This document shows positions 18,215 through 30,000 of a DNA stretch of 64,000 nt, piece after piece. The translations under genes were made by a program, and so were the position numbers. Within the stretch, counting starts at the first letter, position 1. Each line of letters starts with the position of its first letter. The stretch is taken from positions 62,001 through 126,000 of the forward strand of contig CAJOEN010000012.1 in the NCBI GenBank assembly GCA_905233475.1, given 5' to 3'. This stretch comes from an uncultured Bacteroidales bacterium (GTDB lineage: Bacteria; Bacteroidota; Bacteroidia; Bacteroidales; P3). Below the pieces are notes generated by a model that saw only the letters and a program-made list of their open reading frames with translations, was not told where the DNA came from and searched no databases.

Positions 18215-19285
18215 ATGACTGCCGAAGAGAAAATTATGCTCCGTTGCTTTCAGCTCGCGCGTATGGGGCAGGGGCACGTAAGTCCCAATCCTATGGTGGG
18301 CTGTGTGGTAACTGCTCCCAACGGCATTATAGTGTCCGAAGGTTATCATCAGCAGTATGGCGGCAATCACGCCGAACGCAACGCCCTAACTGCTCACGGC
18401 AACGGAAATACAGACTTCTCTGGCTGTACACTTTATGTCAATTTGGAGCCCTGTTCCCATTTTGGCAAAACGCCGCCCTGTGCCGACCTTATCATTGAGA
18501 AAGGTATAAAAAAAGTGGTTGTCTCCACCCTCGACCCCAATCCTTTGGTGGCGGGTAATGGCATTAGGAAACTAAGAAATGCTGGAATAGAGGTGGTTAC
18601 GGGGGTGCTCGAAAAAGAAGGACGTTTCCTCAACCGCCGTTTCTTCACCTTTATGGAAAAAAAACGCCCTTACATTATACTGAAATGGGCTCAGACACAG
18701 GACGGTTTTATGGACATAGACCGTAATGCTCAACCTCTTGACACTTACTGGATTACCAACGACATACTGAAGACCTTTTCGCACAAATGGCGCACCTGCG
18801 AGGATGCCATAATGGTGGGCACAAACACTGTTGCCAACGACAATCCGCAACTTACAGCCCGTATGTGGCACGGACACAATCCGTTGCGTGTTACTATCGA
18901 CCGCACAGGCCGTCTGCCTCACTCGTTGCACCTCTTTGACGGCTCCGTGCCAACGGTGGTTTTCACCGAAAATACTCATCTTCGAAGTCGCGAAAACATT
19001 ACTTTCGTAAATGTTGGTTTCGAAAAAATGTTACCTTCCGTGCTCGATTTCCTGTATCGCAAAGGAATTCAGTCGTTGATTGTTGAAGGGGGTAAACAGC
19101 TGATATATAGCTTTTTAGAGCAAAATCTCTGGGACGAGGCGCGGCAGCTACAAGGAAGTGTGCTTTTTGGCAAAGGTCTGAAAGCTCCGGGTATCCCGGC
19201 AAATCCCGATAAAACTGAAACTTTTGGCGACAACACCGTCAATTATTATTACAACCCATGTTCGAGGACACATACAAAACCATAA
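18215..19285 (+). CDS. ribD: Bifunctional riboflavin deaminase/reductase RibD
   Basis: RibD carries out the deamination and side-chain reduction that follow GTP cyclohydrolase II in riboflavin synthesis. The 356-residue protein has an N-terminal zinc deaminase domain with HAERNAL and PCSHFGKTPPC (about 1-145), and a C-terminal NADPH reductase domain (about 150-356) including LIVEGGKQL. The length is normal. The last 28 bases overlap the start of yigZ. Other rib genes are not in the window. Confidence 0.96.
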   Translation: MTAEEKIMLRCFQLARMGQGHVSPNPMVGCVVTAPNGIIVSEGYHQQYGGNHAERNALTAHGNGNTDFSGCTLYVNLEPCSHFGKTPPCADLIIEKGIKKVVVSTLDPNPLVAGNGIRKLRNAGIEVVTGVLEKEGRFLNRRFFTFMEKKRPYIILKWAQTQDGFMDIDRNAQPLDTYWITNDILKTFSHKWRTCEDAIMVGTNTVANDNPQLTARMWHGHNPLRVTIDRTGRLPHSLHLFDGSVPTVVFTENTHLRSRENITFVNVGFEKMLPSVLDFLYRKGIQSLIVEGGKQLIYSFLEQNLWDEARQLQGSVLFGKGLKAPGIPANPDKTETFGDNTVNYYYNPCSRTHTKP

Positions 19286-19869
19286 AAGCTCCGTCGCAAG
19301 GCGTTTACAAGGAAAAAGGCAGTAAATTTATGGCCTTTGCCTTTCCTGTTACCACCGAAACGGAGGTAAAAAGTCATTTGGACAGCCTGCGAAAACAGTA
19401 CTACGACGCCCGTCACCACTGTTATGCCTATATTTTGTCCCCCGACAAGGCGGCCTATCGTATCAACGACGACGGTGAGCCTTCGAGTACCGCCGGACGC
19501 CCTATTTATGGTCAGTTACAGTCCTACGACCTTACCAATATATTGATTGTTGTGGTGCGCTATTTCGGTGGCGTAAAACTCGGCGTGCCCGGACTTATCA
19601 ACGCCTACCGCACCGCCGCCAAGGACGCTATAGAAAATGCTGTCATTATCGAAAAAAACATAACCGAGGTGTATAACCTGCGTTTCGACTATAGTGCCAT
19701 GAACAGCGTTATGAAAATACTTAAGGATGAGAATCTTCCGCAAAGCAACCAAAATTTTGAACTCGAATGCTCGTTGGATTTTGCGGTGCGACAATCGGCA
19801 AGTACGAGGGTGTGCGATGAGTTTATAAAGCTTAAAAATGTAAAACTCACCCTGTTACGCGTGGAGTAG
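19258..19869 (+). CDS. YigZ/IMPACT family protein
   Basis: The 203-residue protein belongs to the IMPACT/YigZ family. The N-terminal domain carries the diagnostic GSKFMAFAFPV, DARHHCYAY and DDGEPSSTAGRPIYG, followed by VRYFGGVKLGVPGLINAYR. The C-terminal part (about 130-203) is a ferredoxin-like domain (DUF1949 type). The eukaryotic relative IMPACT modulates Gcn2 signalling; the bacterial function is not settled. The ATG at 19258 lies inside the end of ribD, so translation is coupled. It converges with the ABC-F gene, leaving only 14 bp between stops. Confidence 0.93.
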   Translation: MFEDTYKTIKAPSQGVYKEKGSKFMAFAFPVTTETEVKSHLDSLRKQYYDARHHCYAYILSPDKAAYRINDDGEPSSTAGRPIYGQLQSYDLTNILIVVVRYFGGVKLGVPGLINAYRTAAKDAIENAVIIEKNITEVYNLRFDYSAMNSVMKILKDENLPQSNQNFELECSLDFAVRQSASTRVCDEFIKLKNVKLTLLRVE

Positions 19870-19883
19870 GGTGGGGGAGGAGG

Positions 19884-21818
19884 CTATTTTTCCATCTCCT
19901 CAAGTTGCTCCGACAGTATTTCCCATTCGTACATGCGTTCCTCCAGCGATTTCTGTAGCTTTTGGTATTCGGTGTAGAAATTTGGTTCCGATGTCATTAT
20001 TTCGGGTGACTGTGCAAGTTTGTCGTTTTTTTCGTCAATCGCTTTTTCGAGGGAGTTTATTTCCTCCTCTAATTTACCTATAGCCGACCGCATTTTGCGC
20101 AAGGCACGTTCTTTTTCCTTGGCCTGCTCGTAGTTTTGTTTGTTCGACGAAACTTCCTTGGGTGCGCTTTCCGCCTTGTTTTGTGCCATTTCCAAAGCCT
20201 TTAGGTTCTCGATTTTGCGGTGCTCTAAAAATTCGAAAATATCGCCCTTGAACTCGTGTATCTGCTTGTCGCGAAACTCGTAGATAGTATCGGTAAGCCC
20301 CTCCAAAAAATCGCGGTCGTGCGATACCACTACAAGGGTTCCGGTGTATTGTAGCAGGGCGTTTTTCAGCACGTCTTTCGAACTCATGTCGAGGTGGTTG
20401 GTGGGTTCGTCGAGCACCAACAGGTTGGTTGGGGTAAGCAGTAGCTTGGCTAAGGCTAAACGTGCTTTTTCGCCGCCCGAAAGCACTTTTACTTTTTTGT
20501 CTATGTCGTCGTCGTTGAACAAAAAGCCTCCGAGAATTTTACGCATTTTCGGGCGTATGTCGCCTACGGCCACGCGGTCGATTGTTTCAAAAACGGTGGC
20601 TTCGCCGTCGAGCAGCGCCGCTTGGTTTTGGGCGAAATAACCTACCGACACTTGGTGTCCGAGTTTGAACATCCCGCTGTAGTCCGAAATATCGCCCACA
20701 ATAATCTTGGCCAAAGTGGATTTGCCTTCGCCGTTGCGCCCCACAAAAGCCGTTTTGCTGCTTTTGAGTATGGTTAAATCAATATTATTGAGCACGTTGT
20801 TTGTGTCGTAGGATTTGCTGAGGCCTTGCATCTCCACCACAATTTTTCCGGAGTGCGGTGCCGGCGGAAACTGGAAACGAATGCTTTCGGTACTTACCTC
20901 GTCGATGTTCACAAGTTCCATTTTTTCCAGCTGTTTCACACGGCTTTGCACCTGTTTGGCTTTTGTAGCCTTGTAGCGGAAACGGTCTATAAAACTCTGT
21001 ATCTGAAGTATTTCCCTCTGTTGGTTGGTGAGGGCGGCCATCTGCGAAGCACGCCTTTCCTGCATTAGCTCAAGATAGCCCGAGTACGATGCCTTGTAGT
21101 CGTAAATACGGCCGGCTGTTATTTCTATGGTACGGTTGGTGATGTTGTCCAGAAAAGCCCTGTCGTGCGATACAAGAAGAACCGCGCCTTTGTATGCCGT
21201 AAGGTAGTTTTCGAGCCATTGTATCGACTCAATGTCGAGGTGGTTTGTGGGTTCGTCGAGGAGTATGAAATCGGGGTGTTTGAGCAGTATTTTTGCAAGT
21301 TCCACGCGCATTTGCCATCCGCTGCTGAACTCTGTTATCGGGCGGTCGAAATCGCTATGGCGAAAACCGAGTCCCAAAAGTACCTTTTCGGCCATTTCGC
21401 GACGGCTTTCGCCTCCAAGCATAGCTATGCGTTCCATGCACTCGTGGTGGCGGTTTAGCAGTTGTTCGTACTCCCGGCTTTGGTAGTCGGTGCGGTCGGC
21501 AATTTGTTGTGTCAGTTGCTGTAGTTCGTTATCAAGGGTGTCTATCTGGCTGAAAGCGGTGAGTGCCTCATCTATGACGCTCATAGTGCCGTTGGGTATC
21601 ATCTCCTGAGGCAGGTAGCCCACGCTTTGGTCTTTGGCTATAACGATAGTGCCGGTTTCGGGCGTTTGCTGTCCGGCTATGATTTTCATCAGTGTGGATT
21701 TGCCAGCGCCGTTTTTGCCTACAAGACCTATGCGGTCTTTGTCGCCGATGTTGAAAGTAACATTGGTAAATAGGTTGGTGCCGGTGAATTGTACCGAGAG
21801 TTTATTTATTGCAATCAT
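19884..21818 (-). CDS. ABC-F family ATPase (translation factor type)
   Basis: This 644-residue protein has two ABC ATPase domains in one chain and no membrane segments. Walker A motifs are GKNGAGKST and GRNGEGKST; signatures are SSGWQMR in domain 1 and LSGGEKAR in domain 2; DEPTNHLD occurs in both. The linker between the domains is long and charged (about 240-320), the ribosome-inserting P-site tRNA interaction motif of ABC-F proteins. The C terminus is a coiled coil (about 560-640). Members help stalled ribosomes, and some protect against antibiotics; the subfamily cannot be fixed here. A strong terminator separates it from tonB upstream. Confidence 0.95.
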   Translation of the reverse strand: MIAINKLSVQFTGTNLFTNVTFNIGDKDRIGLVGKNGAGKSTLMKIIAGQQTPETGTIVIAKDQSVGYLPQEMIPNGTMSVIDEALTAFSQIDTLDNELQQLTQQIADRTDYQSREYEQLLNRHHECMERIAMLGGESRREMAEKVLLGLGFRHSDFDRPITEFSSGWQMRVELAKILLKHPDFILLDEPTNHLDIESIQWLENYLTAYKGAVLLVSHDRAFLDNITNRTIEITAGRIYDYKASYSGYLELMQERRASQMAALTNQQREILQIQSFIDRFRYKATKAKQVQSRVKQLEKMELVNIDEVSTESIRFQFPPAPHSGKIVVEMQGLSKSYDTNNVLNNIDLTILKSSKTAFVGRNGEGKSTLAKIIVGDISDYSGMFKLGHQVSVGYFAQNQAALLDGEATVFETIDRVAVGDIRPKMRKILGGFLFNDDDIDKKVKVLSGGEKARLALAKLLLTPTNLLVLDEPTNHLDMSSKDVLKNALLQYTGTLVVVSHDRDFLEGLTDTIYEFRDKQIHEFKGDIFEFLEHRKIENLKALEMAQNKAESAPKEVSSNKQNYEQAKEKERALRKMRSAIGKLEEEINSLEKAIDEKNDKLAQSPEIMTSEPNFYTEYQKLQKSLEERMYEWEILSEQLEEMEK

Positions 21819-21832
21819 GTTTGTATAAAAAG

Positions 21833-21859
21833 CGAAAGAGCCTTTGAAAGGCTCTTTCG
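21833..21859 (-). terminator. Terminator downstream of the TonB gene
   Basis: A 10-bp perfect stem (CGAAAGAGCC with its complement) has a seven-base loop. On the minus strand it is followed by CTTTTT, directly after the tonB-like gene and before the ABC-F start. T residues also follow on the plus strand, so it may work in both directions. Confidence 0.8.
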
Positions 21860-21882
21860 TGAGTTTTTTGTTGTGTCTTGAA

Positions 21883-22575
21883 CTATTCTAATTGGAACAG
21901 AACCGGCAGGTTGTACTGCACACGCACGTTTTTTCCGTGTTGTTTTCCGGGTTTCCATTTAGGCATGCTACGAACCACGCGAAGAGCTTCTTCACCGCAA
22001 CCGCCGCCAATATCACGAAGCACTTTAGGGTTGGCGATGGAGCCGTCTCTCTCAACAACGAAGGTTACATATACCTTTCCTTGTAATCCCAAGTTTCTGG
22101 CCTGTTCGGGATAGTTGATACTGTTGCCAAGGTATTTGTACAGCTCGGTTTCTCCTCCCGGATATTCCGGCATGGATTCTACAACAACGAAAATTTCTAC
22201 TTCCTTTTTTTCGTCTTCAATATCCTCAACTACTGGAGCCACGTAATCTTGTTGAGCAGAATTTGCATTGTCATCGGCATTTACCGGCACAACTTCATTC
22301 TCAATTTCAACGTTATCGTCAACTATTTCGAATTCGGTTGTTTGCTGTTCTTGCTCCGGAGGAGGTGCAACCTCTTCTTGTTGGTCAGTATTTAGAATAT
22401 CATCAAGAACATCCATTATAGGACCATCATAATTATTTGGTTCAATTTTGGATTGGTCATAACTTTTTATGCTGAAAGCCAGCAAAACTATTGCTAAACT
22501 GAAGATCAGACCAATCTCCAAATATAGACCTTTCTTTTTTTCAAGGTCTGCCCGAGGTGATTTCTTTGCTTCCAT
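21883..22575 (-). CDS. Energy transducer TonB
   Basis: TonB links proton motive force at the inner membrane to outer-membrane transporters. The 230-residue protein has a short cytoplasmic N terminus, one membrane helix (about 17-37), a Pro/Glu/Asp-rich periplasmic linker (about 60-130), and a C-terminal TonB domain (about 145-230). The domain carries YPGGETELYKYLGNSINYPEQARNLGLQGKVYVTFVVE and ends VQYNLPVLFQLE. The pattern is of the Bacteroidota type. exbB/exbD are not nearby; a terminator follows. Confidence 0.93.
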   Translation of the reverse strand: MEAKKSPRADLEKKKGLYLEIGLIFSLAIVLLAFSIKSYDQSKIEPNNYDGPIMDVLDDILNTDQQEEVAPPPEQEQQTTEFEIVDDNVEIENEVVPVNADDNANSAQQDYVAPVVEDIEDEKKEVEIFVVVESMPEYPGGETELYKYLGNSINYPEQARNLGLQGKVYVTFVVERDGSIANPKVLRDIGGGCGEEALRVVRSMPKWKPGKQHGKNVRVQYNLPVLFQLE

Positions 22576-22712
22576 TTCATTGATGATTAATCGGTTAGAC
22601 TATTATTTGCTTAAAAAAACGTATTACGTTTCGTTCTGCTAAGATACTACTTTTTTTTAAAATTATTGTGTTTTCTTGAAAAAAAAATGTTAAAAACACG
22701 TATATTATTGAT

Positions 22713-24056
22713 TTATAGTGTATTATTGGTAAAAAATATTTCAATTGTTTTCTTTGTGTGTTTGTCCACTCTGAAAAAATCGTCCATACGCATACCGACA
22801 ATCCATATTATTTTTCCATCGGCGTTGCAGAGTAGCCATTTTTTTGCTTTTTCGAAAAGCGATAGATGGTTGTCCTTGAAAAAATCGCTCACTTTTCGTG
22901 TGCCCTTCATTCCGAAAGGACGGAAGCGGTCGCTTGGTTGCCATTTGCGTAGTGTAAGTGGGTATTGGAGTTTGTCCGCGTCGGCGGTGATAGTATTTTT
23001 GTCGCTTTGTGGAGTTTCTGTATATGCAGTATTTAATTCTTTGAAAATCAGTGTTATCGGGTTGTGGATTTTTTCGGTGCCTTCAGGTATTTGATATTCT
23101 ATGGATTTTTCGTTGCTGTTGTTTTTTATAACAATGTCGTGTCTGTCCACCACTATGGTGTGAGTGGCCGAAAGGAAGCACTTTCCAGTATTGTCGAGTG
23201 AGAGTAGCAGGTCGTTTACCGTTGGAGCGTTGAACCCGAAATCGCGTAGCAGTTCGAACATATAAGTGTTGCACGGTAGCAGTTTGCGTATTTGCGATTT
23301 CGCCACAAAGATCATGCCGTCGCTGTGGCGGAATAGTTGTTGTCGTTTTTCGTCAATGGAATTTCGGAAAATCTGTTCGGCATCCGCTATGTGTGCCATA
23401 TTGTGCCTCATGGTCTGCTCGATGTTTGGGGATATTTCCTTGAGCAGGGGTATAAGTCCGATACGGATTTTGTTTCTAAGAAAAACGGTTTCGCTGTTGG
23501 TGTAGTCCTCGTGGTATGGCAGCTGGTTGCGGGAGGCGTATTCGAAGATTTCTTGTCGAGAAAAGGGTAGAAGAGGGCGTACAATGTTGCCGTTTTTTTG
23601 TGGTATGCCGCGCAGTCCGGCAATTCCGGTGCCACGTATAAGGTTTATAAAGAATGTTTCAATAGCGTCGTTGTTGTGGTGGGCTGTGGCCACATAACGG
23701 TAGCTGTGTTCACGTGCCGTTTTGTCGAAGAAGTTGTACCTCAGTTCCCGTGCGGCCTCCTCGATGGACAGTTTATGCTCTTTGGCGTATGCTTGTGTGT
23801 CGAAAGTGATTTTGTGTATCGTAACCTGATTTTTCTTTGCCAAATAGCCTACAAACTCTTCGTCGCTGTCGGAGTCGGTGCCGCGCAATTGGAAATTGCA
23901 ATGCGCTATGCCGAAGTTAAATCCTGCTTTGGCAAAGAGGTCGGTCATAACCACCGAGTCGATGCCGCCGCTTACTGCGAGCAGTATTTTGTCCGATTCA
24001 CAGAATAGTCCCGTGTTGCGGACGTGTTCCAAAAAGCGTTGTAGCAGTATGTCCAT
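22713..24056 (-). CDS. tilS: tRNA(Ile)-lysidine synthetase
   Basis: TilS adds lysine to C34 of the CAU-anticodon tRNA-Ile, changing both its decoding and its charging; it is essential in most bacteria. The start is taken at ATG 24056 (MDILLQRFLEHV) rather than an upstream TTG at 24068. The PP-loop SGGIDS, the HCNFQLRG segment, and the TAHHNNDAIETFFINLIRGTG signature are present. The C-terminal domains follow (to LSLFEKAKKWLL). It begins 20 bp after the stop of the 11.5-kb exported-protein gene on the same strand, an unusual upstream partner for an essential gene. Confidence 0.95.
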   Translation of the reverse strand: MDILLQRFLEHVRNTGLFCESDKILLAVSGGIDSVVMTDLFAKAGFNFGIAHCNFQLRGTDSDSDEEFVGYLAKKNQVTIHKITFDTQAYAKEHKLSIEEAARELRYNFFDKTAREHSYRYVATAHHNNDAIETFFINLIRGTGIAGLRGIPQKNGNIVRPLLPFSRQEIFEYASRNQLPYHEDYTNSETVFLRNKIRIGLIPLLKEISPNIEQTMRHNMAHIADAEQIFRNSIDEKRQQLFRHSDGMIFVAKSQIRKLLPCNTYMFELLRDFGFNAPTVNDLLLSLDNTGKCFLSATHTIVVDRHDIVIKNNSNEKSIEYQIPEGTEKIHNPITLIFKELNTAYTETPQSDKNTITADADKLQYPLTLRKWQPSDRFRPFGMKGTRKVSDFFKDNHLSLFEKAKKWLLCNADGKIIWIVGMRMDDFFRVDKHTKKTIEIFFTNNTL

Positions 24057-24076
24057 TTGATAGAACAATAATGCTG

Positions 24077-27000
24077 TTATTTGCGGAAAATCATTTTCCT
24101 CATCAGGCGTTGTCCCTCAAATTCAATACCGTAGAAGTATGTGCCGGCCGAAAGGTTGCCTTTGTCAAAGGTTATGGTGTTTTCGCCTTTGGTAAAGAAT
24201 TTGTCCGATTGGTACACCATTTCGCCAAGCGAGTTTATAACGAAGAAACGCACGTTGCCGTCTGCCGGTATCGACAAACTGATTCCGGTTGTTTCGTAGA
24301 ATGGATTGGGATAGTTTTGGTAAAGTTGGAGTTCGGCGTTTTCGGCTACTGGCAGTCCCACAAAGTTGGAGCGTTCCACAACACTTGTTTGGTTGTTGGA
24401 CGGGTCAGCGTCATAGGCTATGGATACCGAAGCCGTACCTGTGTACTGATGGTTACTGTTTTTGGATACCTGCGAGTTCATTTCTATGTTGTACACAAGT
24501 CCGGGATACATGTTGCTGTTGCTTGTTCCTGTAAGTGTGGTACCGTTGATGTTAGCTCTTACGGTGATTGGAGTGGTGGTGATGAGGTTACCCATGTTTT
24601 TGACTTGTACAAACACCCTGCACGACGAGTTTTCGTTTTCCTCCACAAGGGCTTTTACTGCAGCCATATCGGTGAAGGTGGTGCCGAATGTCTCTGTGGT
24701 GTCGTTGCTGGTATTATAGTCGTTTTCTACGCTTAGGAAAGCTCTTACAACCGAATACGGGGCGGGGCGCTGCGGCAGTCTGGCGTTGAATACATGGTAT
24801 CCGCGTGAGAGTGCCGGTATCACGGTGTAGCATGTTTCGGTTACAAGTGTGGAAGTGTCGTTGTCGAAATAATAGGAGACAGAGAAGTTTTCGGCACGTC
24901 GTGCGCCAAGATTGTCTATTGCCAATTCCACTGTTATAAAATTGTGGTCGTATTCGTTGAGTATTATCTCCGAGGCTTGCAGATCAACAAGGTTGTTGGT
25001 TGTGCTTATGTGCCGTGTAAGGGAGTCGTTGTATATGTAGGCGTCGTTGGCAAGGCCTGTAAATACGTGTAGTACCGAATTGCCTATAGGAGCGCGCACT
25101 TTGCGTTTGAATGTGTAGTTGAAACTCTCGAGCGACTGTAGTGCATTGCCGGTAAGTGCTACAAAGTCAATATTTTCCGTTACAAGCGTATTGTTGAAGA
25201 TGTAGGAAATTGGCAATGTGGATATTGCACCACCTCCGAAGTTCTTGATACGTACCGATATAGGTAGCGAGTCTCCGGCAACAACGTGTTCTGCAGGCGA
25301 CTGTATGCTTATCATTCCGGCGTCGTTCTGCAACGGTATCAGTCCGAACGATGTGCATGTGGAGTCGTTGCTTGAATAAATGTCGTCATCGACTATGGTG
25401 TATGCGCAAATGCTGAAGGTGTCGGGCATGGTGCGTTGTACCACAAATGGCGAGCTTGAGAATCTGTAGATGAGAGACTGGTCGGGCGGCAAAGCACCGT
25501 GCCATGTGGCTTTACGCGGCAGGGCAAGACCTTCGGGGTGATAAGCTATCTCGATGGTTCTTAGGGTATCGTATCCGAAATTCTTCACCATTACGCGTGG
25601 AGCGATGGATTGTCCGAAACGCGGTTCGCCGGAAGCCAACATTATAGTTACAACACCAGCGTCTAAGGCGCGTTTTGCACGGCCTATTTCAAGGTCGTCG
25701 ATGGCACAGCCGTCGTGGGTGCGGGCTTTGGTTTTTGCTATAAACACGAAGCGCAGTTGTACTTCTTGCGAGAAGTCGTTGCTGATACGCGAAAGCGGAT
25801 ACTGGAACTGCATGTAGTTGTGGGTGGCGTTGAATCCATCGATAAAGGTGTACCAGGGCAGAGTGTCGTTGGCTTCGCCCACACGCACCCATTTGCCAAG
25901 GTAGTTGCGATATTCCATATACATATATGAACCCGATACGAAATTTGCCGCCAAATTGAATCTTATTGTGTCGGGTTTTATTTGTGATATGTTTATAAGC
26001 GGAGTGTAGAGGTAGCTCTTGTTGCCGAAACCGTAAACGTTTATTGGCGACACGGAGTCGGTAACCCAAGCTAAGGTTCCGCTGGTGGTTCCTGCAAATG
26101 AGTTTTTGTTTGGAGTGCCTTTCTGCCACAGGTTCTGGTTATAGCCGTTTGTTCCTCGCGGAGCAAAAAGCATATCGCTGGCTTCGAAATTGTCGGTGTA
26201 GATAAGTGTTATCACATGGAAGCGGTGGAACAGCTGTCCAACGGTATTGTTGTCGGGCTTGCGGTCTCCGCGTACAATGGCCTGTGCCGTAAATTCGGTT
26301 GAGCCTTCCCCAAAATTGTAGGCAGGCAAAGTTACGGAGGCAAAGGCATTGGGTTGCAATGAGCCTGTCCACTGGTAGTTGGCGTTGAGTACTCCTGTGT
26401 CGCTTATGAAAGAGTAGGCTATGTTTATGGTGTCTATCACGGTATTTCCGAGATTTGACACTTTCAGTGTTATGCGGCGTAGCGTGTTCTGGTTGTTGAT
26501 AATGGGGTCGTCGGGCGAGAGTATGCGCATTATGGCGACATCGGTGTCGGGACGTTGTGTTACATTCACAAGGTAGTCCTGAATTTCACCTTGTTCGATG
26601 TTTGTGGCACATGCTTGACGTGCGTTGCTACCGCCCTGTTCCAAAATAATCCTCATGCGTGAATTGCCAAGCAAGGCTGTGGAAGGCACAGTTACAACTT
26701 TTGCAAGAGTATGCCTTGCGAAAGTGGAGTCGCTGAATATTTGTTCGCTTGCGTCGAACACACCGTTGCGGTTCCAGTCGATGTACACGGTTACGAAGCC
26801 TTTTGTAGTGGAGTCGTTGGGTTTCTCGAAATTCTCACAGCTTATCATAAGAGTGTCTCTTGTGCCTCGGTGCAGTTCAACGGCATCCATCATGGGATTG
26901 TCGAAATTGATGAAATTTACGTATTTACGACCTATTGGCGACATGGGATTATCCATGCGGGCAAAGGTTACGCGCGATATATCTAAACCTGAGGTGTCTT

Positions 27001-30000
27001 TCACTACGGGTGTGCAGTAATTGGATTCGTTGATTGGCGTTACGCTAATCCGCGAGGTGTCGTTGGAACGTGTCATTTCGTTTGGAAGGTCAGTCCAAGC
27101 GGTAATTTCGTAGCTCCAATTCTGACGGTTGGGGAAGTTGGGCAGGGTGTTGAATTTGTAAATACATTCGCCCTGCGGACTTATCTGTGTCGAGCATGTT
27201 TCCGACACTATCTGCAATATACTACCGTTGTTGGTTTCGCGTACAGTGTATTTTACAGGTGTAGATGTGAGTGTTTGCGAGCCGTAGTTCTTGATACGGA
27301 CTTTTACGGTGTCGTAATCCATATATACTTTGGCTGTAGGTTCGGTGATTTGGGCCACCGAAGCGTCGTATGGTAGAGGATTGTTTACATGCACATGTAT
27401 TGGTGCGTAGTAACTTGTACAGCCTGTGCTACTTATCGATGACAAGTAGAATGTGGTGTCGCGGAACAGCAGGTTGGGATGGCTATATGTCTGCGATACC
27501 TGATAGCTGGCCGGGGCGTAGAACGGTGTAGATGTAGAGTCTTTGCTCCAACGTATTGGACGGCTTTGCGATTGCGAGGCGTTGAGTGTGGTCAAAGTGG
27601 CGTAAGGTATGGTTTGGTCTATGCCTACAGGGGTTACGGGAGTATGTTTCGAAGTTACTGTAACCGCCGTCGTTGTGTCGTTGTCGGCCTTGAGGTCGTT
27701 GAGCAGTTTTACCCACGAGCGTACCGAAAGGCGCACGTCCATAAGTGTGTCGTAGGGGTACATGTCGGCATTTTGTGAGAAAGGTAGGGTAATCCGGACA
27801 CCGGTGTTGAGCTGTCGTGGCAGATAAACGGTGTCGCGGAAAGTATAAGGAATATTTCTTAGTTGCACGCCTTGCGAGAGCATGGTTATCTCGTATCCTA
27901 TCTCCATCGGGAGAGTGGTAGGAATGGGTTTGTATCCGGCATTGGCAACGGTTATGGATATAGGCACGTTTTTCATGCGGCATGCCGAAGTTGTTACCGT
28001 TGTTTGATAGGCTTGCATATTGTATGCAGGATATATTAAGAATTTTCCTGTGCGACAGTTGTTTGTGGAGTCTTCGTCGCCTGCAACCGAAAGGCATACC
28101 TTTACCGACTGGGTGTCTATCATTCCCAAAGGCATAGATATATAAGTTGTGTCGTTTACGTACTGACCCATGGCTATTTGAGCAATGGTTTCGGTGTTGC
28201 TTGTAAGTGCAGGGTATCCCACAATTTCGGCGTGCCATGTTATTTGACTTTCGGTGTTGCGTCCATTGTTGTAGAAGCGTGCTATAATCATCAGTTGGTT
28301 GTTTTCTATTGGCATACTTGTGAGAACAGGGTATACGATGTTGTCCACCGATATATCGTGTTGTAGATGAGGTATTTCGTGGGCACCAACGCACGGGCGT
28401 GGAGTTTGCGGGCGGGCGTTGCTGTCAATGTCTATGGTTACCTCGTTGGTGTATTGTCCGGATTCTACAATCGTTGAATATGCGAGGTGCAGGTCGTCGG
28501 TTGAAATGAAGAATGGCTCCTGCTTGAATGAATATCCGTCCATAGATGTGAAATTGCGCAGAGCCGTTGTATCGGCACGGTTGCCTTCCCAGTAAACGAA
28601 ATTGGAACCGTTTGTGTAGTAGTCGTTGTAGTTTGCGGAGGCCACGCTTTGCATGGAATCTACATAGCAGGCGTATCCGTTACAGAAATTGGAGAAGATG
28701 TTGTTCATCGTCTTTATGTTGAGACAGGCCACTATGTCGAGGGCGCGTGTAAGGCTTGCCGATGATGTGGAAGCCATTTTCAAAGTGTTGTAGTAAAGGT
28801 TGGCATATTCCGAATTGTCAAGATATAGGCACGATGAGGTGTTGGCGCCCGATGCGTTTCCGGCGATGCTTACCATGTTGTTGAAAACGCGTATCGGATA
28901 TTGCGATGAACCGGAGCAGTTGAGCAGTTCTATACCGTGTTTGGTTCCGTTACCGTTGCCTTTCAGTACTACTTGGTTCCGTTGCAGGTCGAAGTAGCCG
29001 TGATGGTTGGCCAAGGAAATACCGGTCATTGATGTGGAAACTTCGTTTGCAGAGCGCACTTGGTTGTGTGTGATGTCCAATCCGTTGGCGTTTTGTAAGC
29101 AGATACCGCCAGCTCTGAAGTTGCCGAAACTGTTTTCACGCAATATTATGTTTTGTGTAGTTCCCGAAGAACCGATGTCGGATAGTGCATAGTAACCCCC
29201 GTTGGTAGCATTGTTAATGAAAGTTAAATTGTTCACATTGCCAAGCAGTGTTATGGCCGAACATAGCGGGTCGTTTGTAGATGTGGCAACGGTAATGCTG
29301 TCGTTGGTAAAGTGCAGTTTGTTGGAATTGCTGATAACCACTGCATTACCGAAAGAAGTTCCTGTGGAGGCAATTGTAATTCCGTCGAAAGTGATGTTGC
29401 TGATGTTGTCGAATTTCAGTACGTGGTTATTGGAAATATTTGAAGCACTGTGGTTTAGCACAACGTCGGATTTGTTGCCTGTAGATGATTTGAAAATTAC
29501 GGGTGTTGTGTCGCTAATACCGCCGATTCCGGACAGAAGTATCTGTTCGTTGTATGTTCCGGGCAGTACCAAAAGTGTTACACTGTCGCAGATTCCGCAA
29601 CTGTTGAGTGCATCTACAGCGGCTGTGAAGTTGGCGAAATATCCTCCGTTGCCTATGGTTCTTGGTGTGCGGTCGAAACAGAACAGCATACAGCTTTGCA
29701 TGGTGTCGTTGGAGGCGTAACCGTCGCCTTGGCATGTGAGATAGGCATTTATACAATGGTGTCCCGGTCCAAATATGTAGTCGCCAACATAAACTTCGGC
29801 AGTGTCAAGATAGTTGATATTGCCTGTCCAGTTGAAAGATTGAATGTTGTCGTTGTCCACATTCCAATGAATGGCAACATTGTTCAATGCTGTGGTGCCG
29901 TAGTTTTTGAGTATGAGTTTCACAGGCTGTGTTACGCCCGAGTTGTTTCCGCTTGCCGGAATGTTGGCCACGCCCAGCAGAGCCGCGTCTGTATTGGGGG

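Noticed and set aside
24071-24736. 221-codon plus-strand frame at the 3' end of the giant gene
   Set aside because: Antisense to the clear T9SS sorting domain and without family features.
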